DNA of 64,000 nt from NCBI GenBank assembly GCA_964581515.1, contig CAZOOV010000003.1, positions 124,001 through 188,000 on the forward strand. The letters run 5' to 3'. How positions within the stretch are numbered: position 1 is the stretch's first letter; every line of letters starts with the position of its first letter. This DNA comes from JACJVV01 sp964581515 (GTDB taxonomy: Archaea; Nanobdellota; Nanobdellia; Woesearchaeales; JACJVV01). Positions 24,676 to 34,229 of this stretch are shown in pieces. The notes beneath the pieces were generated by a model, which made no database searches, had not been told where the DNA came from, and worked only from the letters and a program-made list of their open reading frames with translations. A program made the translations under genes and the position numbers.

Positions 24676-25505
24676 GTAGGATAGTGAATGTTCACTGGCC
24701 TTTTGTCTTTGTAACATCCATTGGATTATATGCATTGATGCTACTTACACTTCCATTTAATCCACAGATGAGCAGTGTATTCCTTTTTGCTTTAATTGCA
24801 TATTGGAGCAGGATTCCAGGAGTAGGTATCCCTACTCCTATGTTTATATTATATCAGATGGATCTTGTTGATTTGTTTAGTATGATTATAGCGATAAATA
24901 TAGGTGGACCAACAGGCGCAGCATTTGCAATATTTGGTAATGTTGCATCAAGGGCTGCAGGAATCTTTCCTTCATGGGCAGGAGTAATCAATGATGCGGC
25001 GTCTCAGGGTGTAATTTGTTTATTTATGCCAATAATCCATGGAATCACTCAGAATATATTTGTTAGTATGATGATCTTTACAATAATTAGAAGACTTGGT
25101 TTTATCGTAGGACATTTTGTATATCCTCAATTTTCATCTTTTATTTATTATATTATTGTCGTATGGCCAGGTTCAACTTTTGTTTCATTAACTATAAATG
25201 GGTTTTATGGGAAATATTTTGGAAATTATTTTAACGGGCTTATGATGGCTGGAGTAAAGTTTAACTGGAGCCTGTTTTTGATTGCAACCTTTTTGATAGT
25301 AGTGATGTGGAGACTTATGGTTGGGAAAAGATCAAGTAAACTTATGCAAAAAGGTGCATTAGCTAGATTGATACTTGGAAGATTAAGGATAAATAAGAAA
25401 ATGGTTGAGAACAAGAATGAAAAGAATAATGAAAATATAATGAGCGATGAGGGGCTTTTATTAGAAGTTAAGAGACAATTCAATCAAATGGAGGGTTCAG
25501 AATGA
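24672..25505 (+). CDS. Polytopic membrane protein, 277 aa
   Basis: Residues 8-215 contain about six membrane helices, including a Gly/Ala-rich central one (NIGGPTGAAFAIFGNVASRAAG). The layout with re-entrant Gly-rich segments is reminiscent of ECF-transporter S components or small permeases, but no family is certain. The last ~60 residues are cytosolic, charged and Asn/Lys/Glu-rich. Coupled at both ends by ATGA overlaps to the zinc-ribbon and methyltransferase genes. Confidence 0.8.
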   Translation: MSRIVNVHWPFVFVTSIGLYALMLLTLPFNPQMSSVFLFALIAYWSRIPGVGIPTPMFILYQMDLVDLFSMIIAINIGGPTGAAFAIFGNVASRAAGIFPSWAGVINDAASQGVICLFMPIIHGITQNIFVSMMIFTIIRRLGFIVGHFVYPQFSSFIYYIIVVWPGSTFVSLTINGFYGKYFGNYFNGLMMAGVKFNWSLFLIATFLIVVMWRLMVGKRSSKLMQKGALARLILGRLRINKKMVENKNEKNNENIMSDEGLLLEVKRQFNQMEGSE

Positions 25506-26218
25506 CAACTAATGTAACTGCTAAGGAACTTAATTATGATTCATATAAGACTGAGAAGTATGATTCAGATATTGTAAGGTCAATTCCATGGTATATCAGA
25601 CTTCATAAAAAAATAATGGAAATACTTACTGATTGTTATAAGTCTTTTAAAGGAGATAGAATTAAAAATGTTTTGGAGCTTGGTGTTGGGACTGGACTTA
25701 CATCTGAGAAAATATTTAAGATAATTCCTAAGGTTCATCTGGTTGCTGTTGATTTTTCTAAGACTATGCTTGATGGTGCCAGGAAAAGATTATCTGGATA
25801 TGATGTAAAATATATCGAGGGTGATTATTCTGAACTGAATTTTAGAACTAATCTTGGAACTAATTTTGATATTGTGATGTCTGTTATTGGTATTCATCAT
25901 CAGAATGACTTTGGCAAAAAAGAATTATTTAAGAAAATTTATGATTGCTTGAATGATGATGGAATTTTTATATTTGGTGATCTTGTTACATTTAAGGATA
26001 AGAGAGAAGCTGAGCGAAATGATAAGAGACATCATGAATATCTTATATTGAATGCAGAGGATGAGAAATCTTTGAAAGAATGGGTTCATCATCATAAATT
26101 TTTGAATCTTTTAGCCCCTGTTGAGGATCAAATTGAATGGTTAAAAGAAGCAGGATTTTCTTCTGTAGAGATTAAATTCAAGAAGTATAACACTTGTTTG
26201 ATTCTTGCTAAGAAATGA
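25502..26218 (+). CDS. Class I SAM-dependent methyltransferase, 238 aa
   Basis: A Rossmann methyltransferase: motif I VLELGVGTGLTSEK near residues 54-67, motif II VAVDFSKTML, motif III IEGDYSEL, and motif IV FDIVMSVIGIHH. The histidine-rich patch HHEY...WVHHHK in the C-terminal part is unusual. Substrate unknown; a small molecule is more likely than DNA or RNA because no recognition domain is attached. Translationally coupled to the membrane protein. Overlaps the convergent polymerase-like gene by 11 bases. Confidence 0.85.
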   Translation: MTTNVTAKELNYDSYKTEKYDSDIVRSIPWYIRLHKKIMEILTDCYKSFKGDRIKNVLELGVGTGLTSEKIFKIIPKVHLVAVDFSKTMLDGARKRLSGYDVKYIEGDYSELNFRTNLGTNFDIVMSVIGIHHQNDFGKKELFKKIYDCLNDDGIFIFGDLVTFKDKREAERNDKRHHEYLILNAEDEKSLKEWVHHHKFLNLLAPVEDQIEWLKEAGFSSVEIKFKKYNTCLILAKK

Positions 26219-28514
26219 ACTTATTTAATTGTGATTGGTCTTCTGGTTCTAGGAGTTCTTCAGCTGTAATGCCTTTTAATCCTATAATATCTTCTATTCC
26301 TGGGATAAATATCCTATTCAAATAATGGAAAATATCATATTCATCTGCTTTTACTTCGCCAGGTATCCTTGCTCTTTTTGATATGGCATCATCGCCTTCT
26401 ATTATTATGTAATGAATCCTTTCATATCTTTTTACTTCATGGCCTTGTGCTTTTAATTTCTTTATGATATTATATTGTATTGTCTTTTCTTGGTATTCAT
26501 TGCTGTTCTTGATTAATTTGTGTCTAATCACTTGTTCTGGTTTAGGAATTTTCTTATCTGTTAATATTGCAATCCTTTCTCTTAGATATTTTATTATATC
26601 AGTCTTTGTTTGATTGATGAGTATCATCTTCATCAATTCCTTGATGGTATCAGTTACAAAGTCAGGGTGACTGTGTCTTAAGATATAGGAACTTTCTACA
26701 ATGCTCTTATCATTTAATAATGCAAATCTCTTCTTCATATATCTTGTTTCTTCTCTTGGCAAGAAAAATCCTCTTTTGTAAGAATCTTTTATAGTCATTC
26801 GTACAGTTTCAGGAAACTGATCTTGTATCTTCTTCAGATATTCTTTTTTATCTTCTTTCATCTCAATATAAAGATCTTGATAGTCGGAAAATACAACACT
26901 ATTTTCTTTATTGGTCTCTTTTATCATTTCATTAATAGTTTCTTTAGCAAAAGAATTTATAGTCTCAAGTAATTCGTAAGAATACCATCGGGAGTATGGT
27001 ACATTAAGATATTCATAAAAGAAACTGCATATTCTCACTAAGATATTTCTTCTTCTCTCTAGGTTTTCGTTCTGAGTTTTTTCCAGAGCAATCTCAATAC
27101 GTTCTATCCTTGCTATTATATCACTGAGTGTTGCAGGTAATATTCCTTGTCCTACTTTTTTTCTTTCCTCTATATCACATATGAGTGTCTCAGGTGACAA
27201 GTTATTCTTGATTATCAGTTCAGGATATAATGGATTAAGATCTATCTTTGCAACATCTTTATAGATTCCAGGGACAGGATCTATTACTGGATGATAAATC
27301 ACCCTTCTTCTTTCTTTGTATTCTTCTCTGGCATCATGTTTACTGAGTACTATCTGGTTTGTATCAATACATTGTCTAATAAGTATCCATTCTATTACTG
27401 ATATGAGAGAGAAATTAAGAAGGTCTGTAGATCTGAGTCCAATAAGCTTGAATAATTCAGTAAGATTGTTGTAAATTGAGCTGAAAAGCATGTAGTTCAG
27501 TCTTGCTTTTTTGTGTATTAAATTTATGAGATGAGTATCCTCATTATCCTCTTTTGCGATTGCACTTATGTTTACGATCCCTGATATTGTATTATATGTA
27601 TTCTCAAGACTTTCCTCAGCAAGAGAGAAGTTGATGAAATTATCCATTATTGTTTTTATGAAGATTTCGTTTATGCCTATTGTTCTTAATTTTCTTGTAA
27701 GATGGCTGTAGTATGGTTCTGAATTGTCAAAGTTTATCCTCATCGGTATTTTATATTTCTTAAATCTAGCATATAAATCACTTAATTTGAAGTCTTTGTC
27801 TTCAAATAAGAGCATGTCTGGTTTTGTTGTCTGCATAATCTGTTTTAGCTGTATCAAAATATCTTCTTCACTGTTGACTTTTCTGACTTCAGCAGCATTG
27901 ATATCTTTTTTCCATGTTATGATTATATCATTACTCTCTTGGGAACAGCAGATAGCAGAGATTGCTTTGCTACCTGAGTTATCTTCTTCATATGCCGCAC
28001 TTATAGACATGACTTTAGGTTCAGCAAATGATATATCACGGTTAATATATTTTACAAGTTTGTATATGCCTTCATCTTTATGCTCTACTACTTCAGCTTC
28101 AAAGATGCTGAATGGTGTTATCTTATTTTCTAATAAATATCTTCTTGACAAGGAAATATCATCTTCAAAATAGTTTATAATGTCATCCCACTCTTTTATT
28201 GTATTCCTAATCATAGCTATACTTTCTGGTCTTGAAGCAAATACTTGTATGAAATTATCTTCTTGGCAGTTTATTTTCTTTCTAACAAGAGCAGTAGAAG
28301 TGACAAAATTCCTCTCATCAAATTTAAGCCTTGCAATTTTTGCCCTTAAATGAATGAGATCAATATTTTTTTTAGGATAAATAAAGAAGTTTGGTCTGTA
28401 GTAATCATGTATAATTATTAGTCTGCCCTGTTCATCTCTGCAGAAGAGATGTACAAGTACATTATCCTCTATATGATACTTGATATCTACAAGATAAGCA
28501 CGTATAGTAGCCAT
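26208..28514 (-). CDS. Catalytically inactivated family-B DNA polymerase homologue, 768 aa
   Basis: The whole length follows a family-B polymerase, from the N-terminal domain (FFIYPKK) to the thumb (GDDAISKRARIPGEVKADEYDIFHYLNRI). Motif A is KIDLNPLYPELI (D425 kept). Motif B, normally KxxxNSxYG, reads VRICSFFYEY, losing Lys, Asn and Gly. Motif C, normally YGDTDS, reads FSDYQDLYI, so the second catalytic Asp is Gln546. The exonuclease motifs are also gone: VMSISAAY replaces the DIE region (167-177), DKDFK the ExoII, and NYMLFS the ExoIII. An inactive structural or regulatory role is therefore expected, as for known inactivated archaeal PolB paralogues. The frame is intact, so it is under selection rather than decaying. 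Confidence 0.85.
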   Translation of the reverse strand: MATIRAYLVDIKYHIEDNVLVHLFCRDEQGRLIIIHDYYRPNFFIYPKKNIDLIHLRAKIARLKFDERNFVTSTALVRKKINCQEDNFIQVFASRPESIAMIRNTIKEWDDIINYFEDDISLSRRYLLENKITPFSIFEAEVVEHKDEGIYKLVKYINRDISFAEPKVMSISAAYEEDNSGSKAISAICCSQESNDIIITWKKDINAAEVRKVNSEEDILIQLKQIMQTTKPDMLLFEDKDFKLSDLYARFKKYKIPMRINFDNSEPYYSHLTRKLRTIGINEIFIKTIMDNFINFSLAEESLENTYNTISGIVNISAIAKEDNEDTHLINLIHKKARLNYMLFSSIYNNLTELFKLIGLRSTDLLNFSLISVIEWILIRQCIDTNQIVLSKHDAREEYKERRRVIYHPVIDPVPGIYKDVAKIDLNPLYPELIIKNNLSPETLICDIEERKKVGQGILPATLSDIIARIERIEIALEKTQNENLERRRNILVRICSFFYEYLNVPYSRWYSYELLETINSFAKETINEMIKETNKENSVVFSDYQDLYIEMKEDKKEYLKKIQDQFPETVRMTIKDSYKRGFFLPREETRYMKKRFALLNDKSIVESSYILRHSHPDFVTDTIKELMKMILINQTKTDIIKYLRERIAILTDKKIPKPEQVIRHKLIKNSNEYQEKTIQYNIIKKLKAQGHEVKRYERIHYIIIEGDDAISKRARIPGEVKADEYDIFHYLNRIFIPGIEDIIGLKGITAEELLEPEDQSQLNKFIS

Positions 28515-28606
28515 TTGGTAGTAAAAATGATTGAATTATTTAAAATGTTGGGGATTTTGATATATATGTCTAAAGTTTTTTAAATAGTCTGGTTTCTTGC
28601 AATCTT

Positions 28607-30100
28607 ATGAAGAATAGCATGAAAAATAGCATGAAAAATGATCTGAACAAGAATATTAGAAATAATATCGGGAAAAATATTAAGAATAATGCAAATAAAG
28701 ATATTAAAAATAATACAAAGAAGAATATCAAGAATAGTACGAAGAAAGATATGAAAAAGAATCGTGTTGATGAATTCATAAAGAATCCTAAAAAGGCACT
28801 TCTTACTTTGGCTCTTCCTTTTATAGTGGGGATGGTTGTTCAAGTACTCTATAGTATTGCTGATACTGCGTTTGTTGGTAGACTTGGATCTGACGCTCTT
28901 GCTGCTTTGACTTTTGCTTGGCCGATATTTTTCATAGCATTTGCTCTTAACGGTGGAATTGCTGCTGGGATGAGTTCTAGAGTTGCAAGGTATGTTGGGG
29001 CAAAAAAGAAAAAAGAAGCAGAGAATGCTGCAATGCATGGTATTATGTTGTCTTTATGTGTTGCTGTGTTATTATTTGCTTTTGGAATGCCAACATTAAA
29101 GCCTTTGTTGTCAATGCTTGGAGCGACAGGTCCTGCACTTGTTATGGCAACAGAATATCTTTCTATACTTTTGATGGGTATAGTATTCATGTACATGTCA
29201 TTCATATTATCAAATGTATTCTCTTCTCAAGGTGATACAAAAACACCAATGTATGTACAAGTATCTGCTCTTTTATTGAATATCATTCTTGACCCTATCT
29301 TGATATATGGTTTTAGACTTGGAGTTAAAGGTGCAGCAATAGCAACATTGATTGCATTCATGTTTGGTTTTATACTCAATTTGTATTTCATAAGGACAAG
29401 ATCATATTTGCATATACGCAGGAAATCTTTTCATTTCTCTTTTAAGCTTTTGAAAGAGATATTTCAGATTGGTGCACCTACTGTTGTTTCAATGCTTTTG
29501 ATGTCATTTTCGTTTCTTATACTTAATAAGTTCATGGCTGGTTTTGGAACTGAATATGTGGCTGCACTTGGTATGGTAGGAAGACTTGATAGTACAGCAA
29601 TAATGCCAATAATGGCGCTTGCAATGTCACTCATGACTCTTTGTGGGATGTTTTATGGCGCTAAGCGATATGATCTGCTTCGTTCAATAACTTGGTATGG
29701 TATAAGAATCGGTGTGATATATACTGTTGCTATAGGTATGATATTCTTTTTGTTTCCAAGAATCTTCTTAATGATATTTAGTAATGATAAAACTATCATA
29801 GATATAGCTGTCCCTTATTTGAGAATAGATGTATTTGATTTTTGGATGTTGGCAGTAGGTATAATTGCAAGCAGAGTAATGAGGGGCATAGGTTATGGTG
29901 CACCAGGTCTTGTTATGATCTTGTCAAGAGTAATTGTGATATTATTGCCTTTGGCTTATATATTTGTTGAAGTCTTGAAATGGGGTTATCTTTCTTTAGT
30001 ATTTGCAACTGTGACAAGTGCATTTGTCTTTATGGTTGTAGGTGTTGTGTGGCTAGAGATTCTTCTTAAGAAATGTAAGAACAATACTATTACTTCTTGA
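28607..30100 (+). CDS. MATE-family multidrug/sodium antiporter with Asn/Lys-rich N-terminal extension, 497 aa
   Basis: Residues 60-490 are a complete MATE transporter with twelve helices. The first is LALPFIVGMVVQVLYSIADTAFVGRLGSDALAA, a classical MATE motif; a second half-repeat begins at APTVVSMLLMSFSFLILN. These proteins export drugs or metabolites in exchange for Na+ or H+. The first ~50 residues are a low-complexity run of Met, Lys and Asn built from imperfect repeats such as K-N-I-K-N-N, not part of the family. A TATA-like ttttttaaatag about 30 bases upstream makes ATG 28607 the leaderless start, so the extension is probably translated. Confidence 0.9.
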   Translation: MKNSMKNSMKNDLNKNIRNNIGKNIKNNANKDIKNNTKKNIKNSTKKDMKKNRVDEFIKNPKKALLTLALPFIVGMVVQVLYSIADTAFVGRLGSDALAALTFAWPIFFIAFALNGGIAAGMSSRVARYVGAKKKKEAENAAMHGIMLSLCVAVLLFAFGMPTLKPLLSMLGATGPALVMATEYLSILLMGIVFMYMSFILSNVFSSQGDTKTPMYVQVSALLLNIILDPILIYGFRLGVKGAAIATLIAFMFGFILNLYFIRTRSYLHIRRKSFHFSFKLLKEIFQIGAPTVVSMLLMSFSFLILNKFMAGFGTEYVAALGMVGRLDSTAIMPIMALAMSLMTLCGMFYGAKRYDLLRSITWYGIRIGVIYTVAIGMIFFLFPRIFLMIFSNDKTIIDIAVPYLRIDVFDFWMLAVGIIASRVMRGIGYGAPGLVMILSRVIVILLPLAYIFVEVLKWGYLSLVFATVTSAFVFMVVGVVWLEILLKKCKNNTITS

Positions 30101-30153
30101 GTTTGTTGATTCAAAAACAAGAAATTTCTTATAGTTAGAATTATAAATTAAAA

Positions 30154-30459
30154 TTATAATAAGAATGAATAAGCAATTGTCCAGATAGTTATTGATATAG
30201 TCCCTACAATTACATAAGAAACTGATTTTGTTATTCTATTCTTTTTTGAGTAATATACAAAATATGATGATGCAATCCCACTGATTACTAACCACATGAA
30301 TGTGAATCCTAAATATATAATTCCACTCACGAAATGAAGATTTTTAGCATAGACTAGGATGACCCACCCATATAAGGATAGCAAAGAAAGCATGAATGTA
30401 AGGACTACTTTGTATGCAGTCGGTTCGAAAATTGATGTAAGTTTTTTTTTACGTCTCAT
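30154..30459 (-). CDS. Small membrane protein, 101 aa
   Basis: Three membrane helices (about residues 13-33, 41-64, 77-98) after a basic N-terminus (MRRKKKLTSIFEPTAYK). Basic residues before the first helix suggest N-in. No family recognised. Convergent with the MATE gene. Confidence 0.7.
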   Translation of the reverse strand: MRRKKKLTSIFEPTAYKVVLTFMLSLLSLYGWVILVYAKNLHFVSGIIYLGFTFMWLVISGIASSYFVYYSKKNRITKSVSYVIVGTISITIWTIAYSFLL

Positions 30460-30476
30460 CTTTTAAACTTTATATT

Positions 30477-30542
30477 GATATTTATTCATAGTTATAATGA
30501 TATTTATTTATAATTATAGTGGTATTTATTCTATTGTTATAT
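30477..30542 (+). repeat. Three-copy tandem repeat, 22 bp
   Basis: Units at 30477-30498, 30499-30520 and 30521-30542, consensus gatatttattyataattata. The last unit overlaps the stop and final codons of the 30526 gene; the first lies just before the 30459 start. Confidence 0.6.
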
Positions 30543-31020
30543 TTCTGCTGTTTACTAAGTAAGTTAGTTCATCTGTTTTCTTATTTATATTTATTGTGTA
30601 ATTTTTTGGATCAAGTGGACCTATTTCTGCTTTGACATCACTTTTGCATATACAATCTTCATTCTCAGTGATATCTTTAGTTATTATATAGAGGTTTATA
30701 CTATCCTGTCCTTTTGTATGTTCGATATCTAATTTCCTATAACATTTTTGTTCAAATTCATATGAAACTACTACATTACCTCCTATTGTAGCATACTTGA
30801 TGACTGGACTTTCATTACTTGATATTTCACTCTTATCATAGCATGATTTTACTTGATATTTTAAGAAGGCTCTTTGTTGATTTATTGTACTTATAACTAA
30901 AACAGAAACAATAGCAATGACAAATATTATAGCAATAGCATAAAGAATCATCTGTGTCCTTTCATTAGTCAGGACATGAAGCCTTGCTTTGTGGATCTTA
31001 TTCTTAATTTTATCTTTCAT
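30526..31020 (-). CDS. Single-pass membrane protein, 164 aa
   Basis: A basic N-terminus (KNKIHKARLHVLTNERTQM), one hydrophobic helix (ILYAIAIIFVIAIVSVLVIST, about residues 25-46), then an extracytoplasmic domain of about 115 residues with five Cys and beta-rich sequence. No family recognised. Its C-terminal codons lie in the 22-bp tandem repeat. Confidence 0.7.
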   Translation of the reverse strand: MKDKIKNKIHKARLHVLTNERTQMILYAIAIIFVIAIVSVLVISTINQQRAFLKYQVKSCYDKSEISSNESPVIKYATIGGNVVVSYEFEQKCYRKLDIEHTKGQDSINLYIITKDITENEDCICKSDVKAEIGPLDPKNYTININKKTDELTYLVNSRNITIE

Positions 31021-31138
31021 GCCATTTCACCCTATATATGTTGTTATGTGTATGAAAGGGATATATAAAGTTTTTTACATTTTAACTGTAAGTGTTTAAA
31101 CATAAATAATATAAATGATATAAATAAATAGTTGTTTA

Positions 31139-31756
31139 ATGAAAATGAGACTTATTGCAAGAGGAGCTGAGGCTGAACTTTATTCTGATAAATCAGTGAT
31201 TGTAAAGAAAAGAGTGAAGAAAGATTATCGAATCTCTGAGATAGATACTTCTTTGAGACGATTTCGAACAAAAAGAGAAGCAAAAGTTCTGAATAAAGCA
31301 AAAGAAGCTGGTATAAATGTCCCTTTAGTTAAGAAGATGGATGTTGATGATGGCATACTAGAAATGGAAGAAATCATTGGAATGAAAGTTCGTGATAAGC
31401 TTAACTCTAAGAATTATCTGGTGCTTTGTAAAAATATTGGTGGAATTATTGCAAATCTCCATAATAATGATATGATCCATGGTGATCTAACTACTTCAAA
31501 TATGATTTATGAGAATAAATCAAAAAAGATATTCCTTATTGATTTTGGTTTGAGTTTTTTCTCTTTAAAAGTTGAAGATAAAGCAGTTGATATACATCTT
31601 TTCAGGCAAGCTCTTGAATCAAAACATAATAAGATTTGGGAAAGTGCTTTCAAAGCATTTATTTCTGGCTACAAGTCTAAATCTAAAGATTATGATGAAG
31701 TTCTGAATAGATTTGAGAAGGTAGAATCAAGGGGAAGGAATAAGACAAAAAGTTAA
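31139..31756 (+). CDS. bud32: Bud32 kinase/ATPase of the KEOPS complex, 205 aa
   Basis: A small atypical protein kinase (PRPK/Bud32), a subunit of KEOPS that makes the t6A37 modification of ANN-decoding tRNAs with Kae1. The N-terminus ARGAEAELYSD replaces the Gly-rich loop, followed by VIVKKRVKKDYR with the ATP-binding Lys. The catalytic loop is MIHGDLTTSNMIY and the metal motif is LIDFGLSF. Length is typical for the free-standing archaeal form; Kae1 is not fused or adjacent. Leaderless after an AT-rich ataaatgatataaataa box. Confidence 0.93.
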   Translation: MKMRLIARGAEAELYSDKSVIVKKRVKKDYRISEIDTSLRRFRTKREAKVLNKAKEAGINVPLVKKMDVDDGILEMEEIIGMKVRDKLNSKNYLVLCKNIGGIIANLHNNDMIHGDLTTSNMIYENKSKKIFLIDFGLSFFSLKVEDKAVDIHLFRQALESKHNKIWESAFKAFISGYKSKSKDYDEVLNRFEKVESRGRNKTKS

Positions 31757-31868
31757 AATCAAGAATTAAAGATAATAGAAAAGAGAAAGTTAAAGAAAAT
31801 AAGAGAGAAATATAATTAAAATTTAGAATATATAAAATTAAGAAAAATGATTTATTAAAAAGAATTAT

Positions 31869-33998
31869 TTATCTGAAGCCTACTTGACTGCTATACCAAC
31901 CTGTGTAATTGCTTACTTGTGCCATGATTTCTATATCCTCCAGCTTTCTATCTATTTCAGGAACATCTCCTAATTCAAACGCAATTACATTTATTACTAT
32001 GTTTCCAGTATCTACTTGATTATAGACTTCGTAAGTGCCTTCAAGCCCTCCTAATAACCATGGCGCAGACTCATTGAATCTTATTTCAGGAATAGTGTAA
32101 TCCTGGCTTAGAAGACCACCTGTCTCTCTTTCTTCTTCTGGAATTATTATTGTGCTTTTATCCATTAAGATTACATTCACATCATATTTTCCTGGTACAA
32201 GCTCCATTTGGCTTGTTTTGTTTACAGAATTTAGTTTAGCTGCTTGTACATGTTCTGTCTCCCCAGTCAGCTGTTCTTTTGTCAGTATTACTGTAGCTTC
32301 TTGACCAGTTTCTAGAGGTCCTTCTCCTGATAAAACCCATCTGGTTTGTGTGCCTGATGTTGGTTTTACAAATTTAAGTTTGTTTACAGTCACATTCACT
32401 TGTCTGAATGGTTGAAGCATTATCTCACCTAGATTCTCTCCTTCATCAAGTTTTGTTGCAAGGAATTTTGTTGATGACATATAACCTGGTTTTTGTAATG
32501 ACATGTATCCCCCTGAACAGATAGGAAGTTTTCCATTGAATTTTCCACTTGATAATAATTCTAAATTACATGTTTCATGTCCGCAGATGAAATATAATGA
32601 AGAGCCATCTACAAGTTCATTTGTTAATCCATCTATCACTTGGAATGAGTAATTTCCTGAATTTCTTTGATTATCATTACATAATAAACTTGGACCACCT
32701 ATGCTTCCTTCAAAATTACCTGAATCGCCAGGCCATACTATATTATTATTATTAGTATTTGATTCAAGAAAGAAGTAGAAATTTAGTCCATCTCCATCAA
32801 ATGCTTTAGCGTCATATATCTTAACAAGTACAGGATATGATGTTGTATAATAAAATCTATATCTTTGGCTTCCAAGCATGATAAAAGATGTGGAATATGA
32901 TTCTGCTTTACATATTTCACCTTCGCAATTCATATTAAAATAAATTGGCCATATAGGAAGATAATTAAAATATATATCTAGGTCGTAAGTATGATTAAGA
33001 TCTATTCTCATCTGATTATCAAAGATCCTTTGAGCGAATGCAGTGTCTCCTATTGAAACATAATTATTTGTTCCGTTTACTCTTAATGCAGCTACATATC
33101 TGACTAACATATCTTCTATTGAGTCTTGAACTTGGCTTTTTACCCATATTTTTCCAGGGTCACCAAATATAAATGTTGAATCAGCAATAGGTGGTATTGG
33201 ACCATCGATATCAGCATAGCCTGCTATAAGATTTAATACTTGATTTTCTAGGAACCTATATTGTGCTTGTAATGTAGTCACTTCTAATGCAAGTTCAAGT
33301 ATTGGTTTGAGATCTACATTTTGTTCTACATAATATCTTTTTATCATATATTCTTTGTCTTCTTGTTCTATTTTTACAGGATAATCTAATGTGAAACTTA
33401 CTGTATAATCATTGACGCTTGTATTGACTCTTGGTTCATGAACAGGGGAGATCCTGTATCCTCTTTTTGTGAATGAGTCAAAATCATTTAGACATCTTTC
33501 TAAATTCTCATTGATAAAAAAATCTAGTTCTGATTCTATTGAAGCCATACCACTGTCTTTGTATAATTCAGGGTAGAATAAATTGAATGCACAGTCGTTT
33601 ACGCATCCATTTGGACTACTCATATGCCAATAGTAAGGTATTGCATACATGCTTGAAGAAGTTGTTTGATCTATTGACATGACAACAGCTTCTCCATTGG
33701 TTGGTTCATCTTTATCATAATCTATCTGATTCCTTTGTAAGTCAGTAAACCCTCCGTGCTCTGCCATTTCTAAGATTGCATCTCGTGATGTCAATCTTAA
33801 ACATTCAACGACATATTTATAGACTGGGTCAGAAACAGTTTCCATCTCTATGATTGGTCCTTGTTGATCGCTTACATCTCTTCTTGTATTTGTATAGATA
33901 ATGTATGATGCGAATAGAATAATTAGAACTATGCCTAAAATGAGGAATATGGATATCTGCGATTGCTTCTTGAATAGTAATCTATCTTTTGAATTCAC
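31869..33998 (-). CDS. Large surface protein with pilin-like N-terminus, 709 aa
   Basis: Begins LFKKQSQISIFLILGIVLII, a basic patch followed by a QxSxF and a hydrophobic helix, as in archaeal class III (pilin-type) signal peptides, so it may be processed by a FlaK/PibD-like peptidase. The rest is a long extracytoplasmic protein, rich in Thr, Asn, Tyr and Cys, probably beta-domains. Near residue 485 the sequence NVTVNKLKFVKPTSGTQ starts what may be a separate beta-sandwich. The start is GTG 33998 with AGAGGTG upstream. The promoter shares a 20-base repeat with the divergent ferredoxin gene. Confidence 0.75.
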   Translation of the reverse strand: MNSKDRLLFKKQSQISIFLILGIVLIILFASYIIYTNTRRDVSDQQGPIIEMETVSDPVYKYVVECLRLTSRDAILEMAEHGGFTDLQRNQIDYDKDEPTNGEAVVMSIDQTTSSSMYAIPYYWHMSSPNGCVNDCAFNLFYPELYKDSGMASIESELDFFINENLERCLNDFDSFTKRGYRISPVHEPRVNTSVNDYTVSFTLDYPVKIEQEDKEYMIKRYYVEQNVDLKPILELALEVTTLQAQYRFLENQVLNLIAGYADIDGPIPPIADSTFIFGDPGKIWVKSQVQDSIEDMLVRYVAALRVNGTNNYVSIGDTAFAQRIFDNQMRIDLNHTYDLDIYFNYLPIWPIYFNMNCEGEICKAESYSTSFIMLGSQRYRFYYTTSYPVLVKIYDAKAFDGDGLNFYFFLESNTNNNNIVWPGDSGNFEGSIGGPSLLCNDNQRNSGNYSFQVIDGLTNELVDGSSLYFICGHETCNLELLSSGKFNGKLPICSGGYMSLQKPGYMSSTKFLATKLDEGENLGEIMLQPFRQVNVTVNKLKFVKPTSGTQTRWVLSGEGPLETGQEATVILTKEQLTGETEHVQAAKLNSVNKTSQMELVPGKYDVNVILMDKSTIIIPEEERETGGLLSQDYTIPEIRFNESAPWLLGGLEGTYEVYNQVDTGNIVINVIAFELGDVPEIDRKLEDIEIMAQVSNYTGWYSSQVGFR

Positions 33999-34052
33999 TT
34001 AAACACCTCTTTTTAATACCCTTTAGTTCATTTTGAAGAATGTTCTTTATAT

Positions 34053-34159
34053 ATTTTATTACTTTTCGGGTTTAATTTCTTTATTTGTTACATTTGTAAT
34101 ATTCAGAAAGTAATGATTGAAAATTGATTTAGAATTTTCATTTTATTACTTTTCGGGTT
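34053..34159. repeat. Pair of 20-bp direct repeats in a divergent promoter
   Basis: attttattacttttcgggtt occurs at 34053-34072 and 34140-34159 without mismatch, 87 bases apart. Read on the minus strand, the first copy sits directly upstream of the TATA-like atatataaag of the surface-protein gene, where a BRE or activator site would be. The second lies upstream of the attataaata box of the ferredoxin. A common regulator is a reasonable guess. Confidence 0.6.
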
Positions 34160-34229
34160 AGATCTTTACTACATAATAATTGTAGAAAATATTATAAATA
34201 ATTGATAAAGCATGTTTTTTGGTGATAAC

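Noticed and set aside
28570..29038. Leftward frames over the start of the MATE gene
   Set aside because: Phe/Ile-rich complement of the Asn/Lys-rich N-terminal codons; no start signals.
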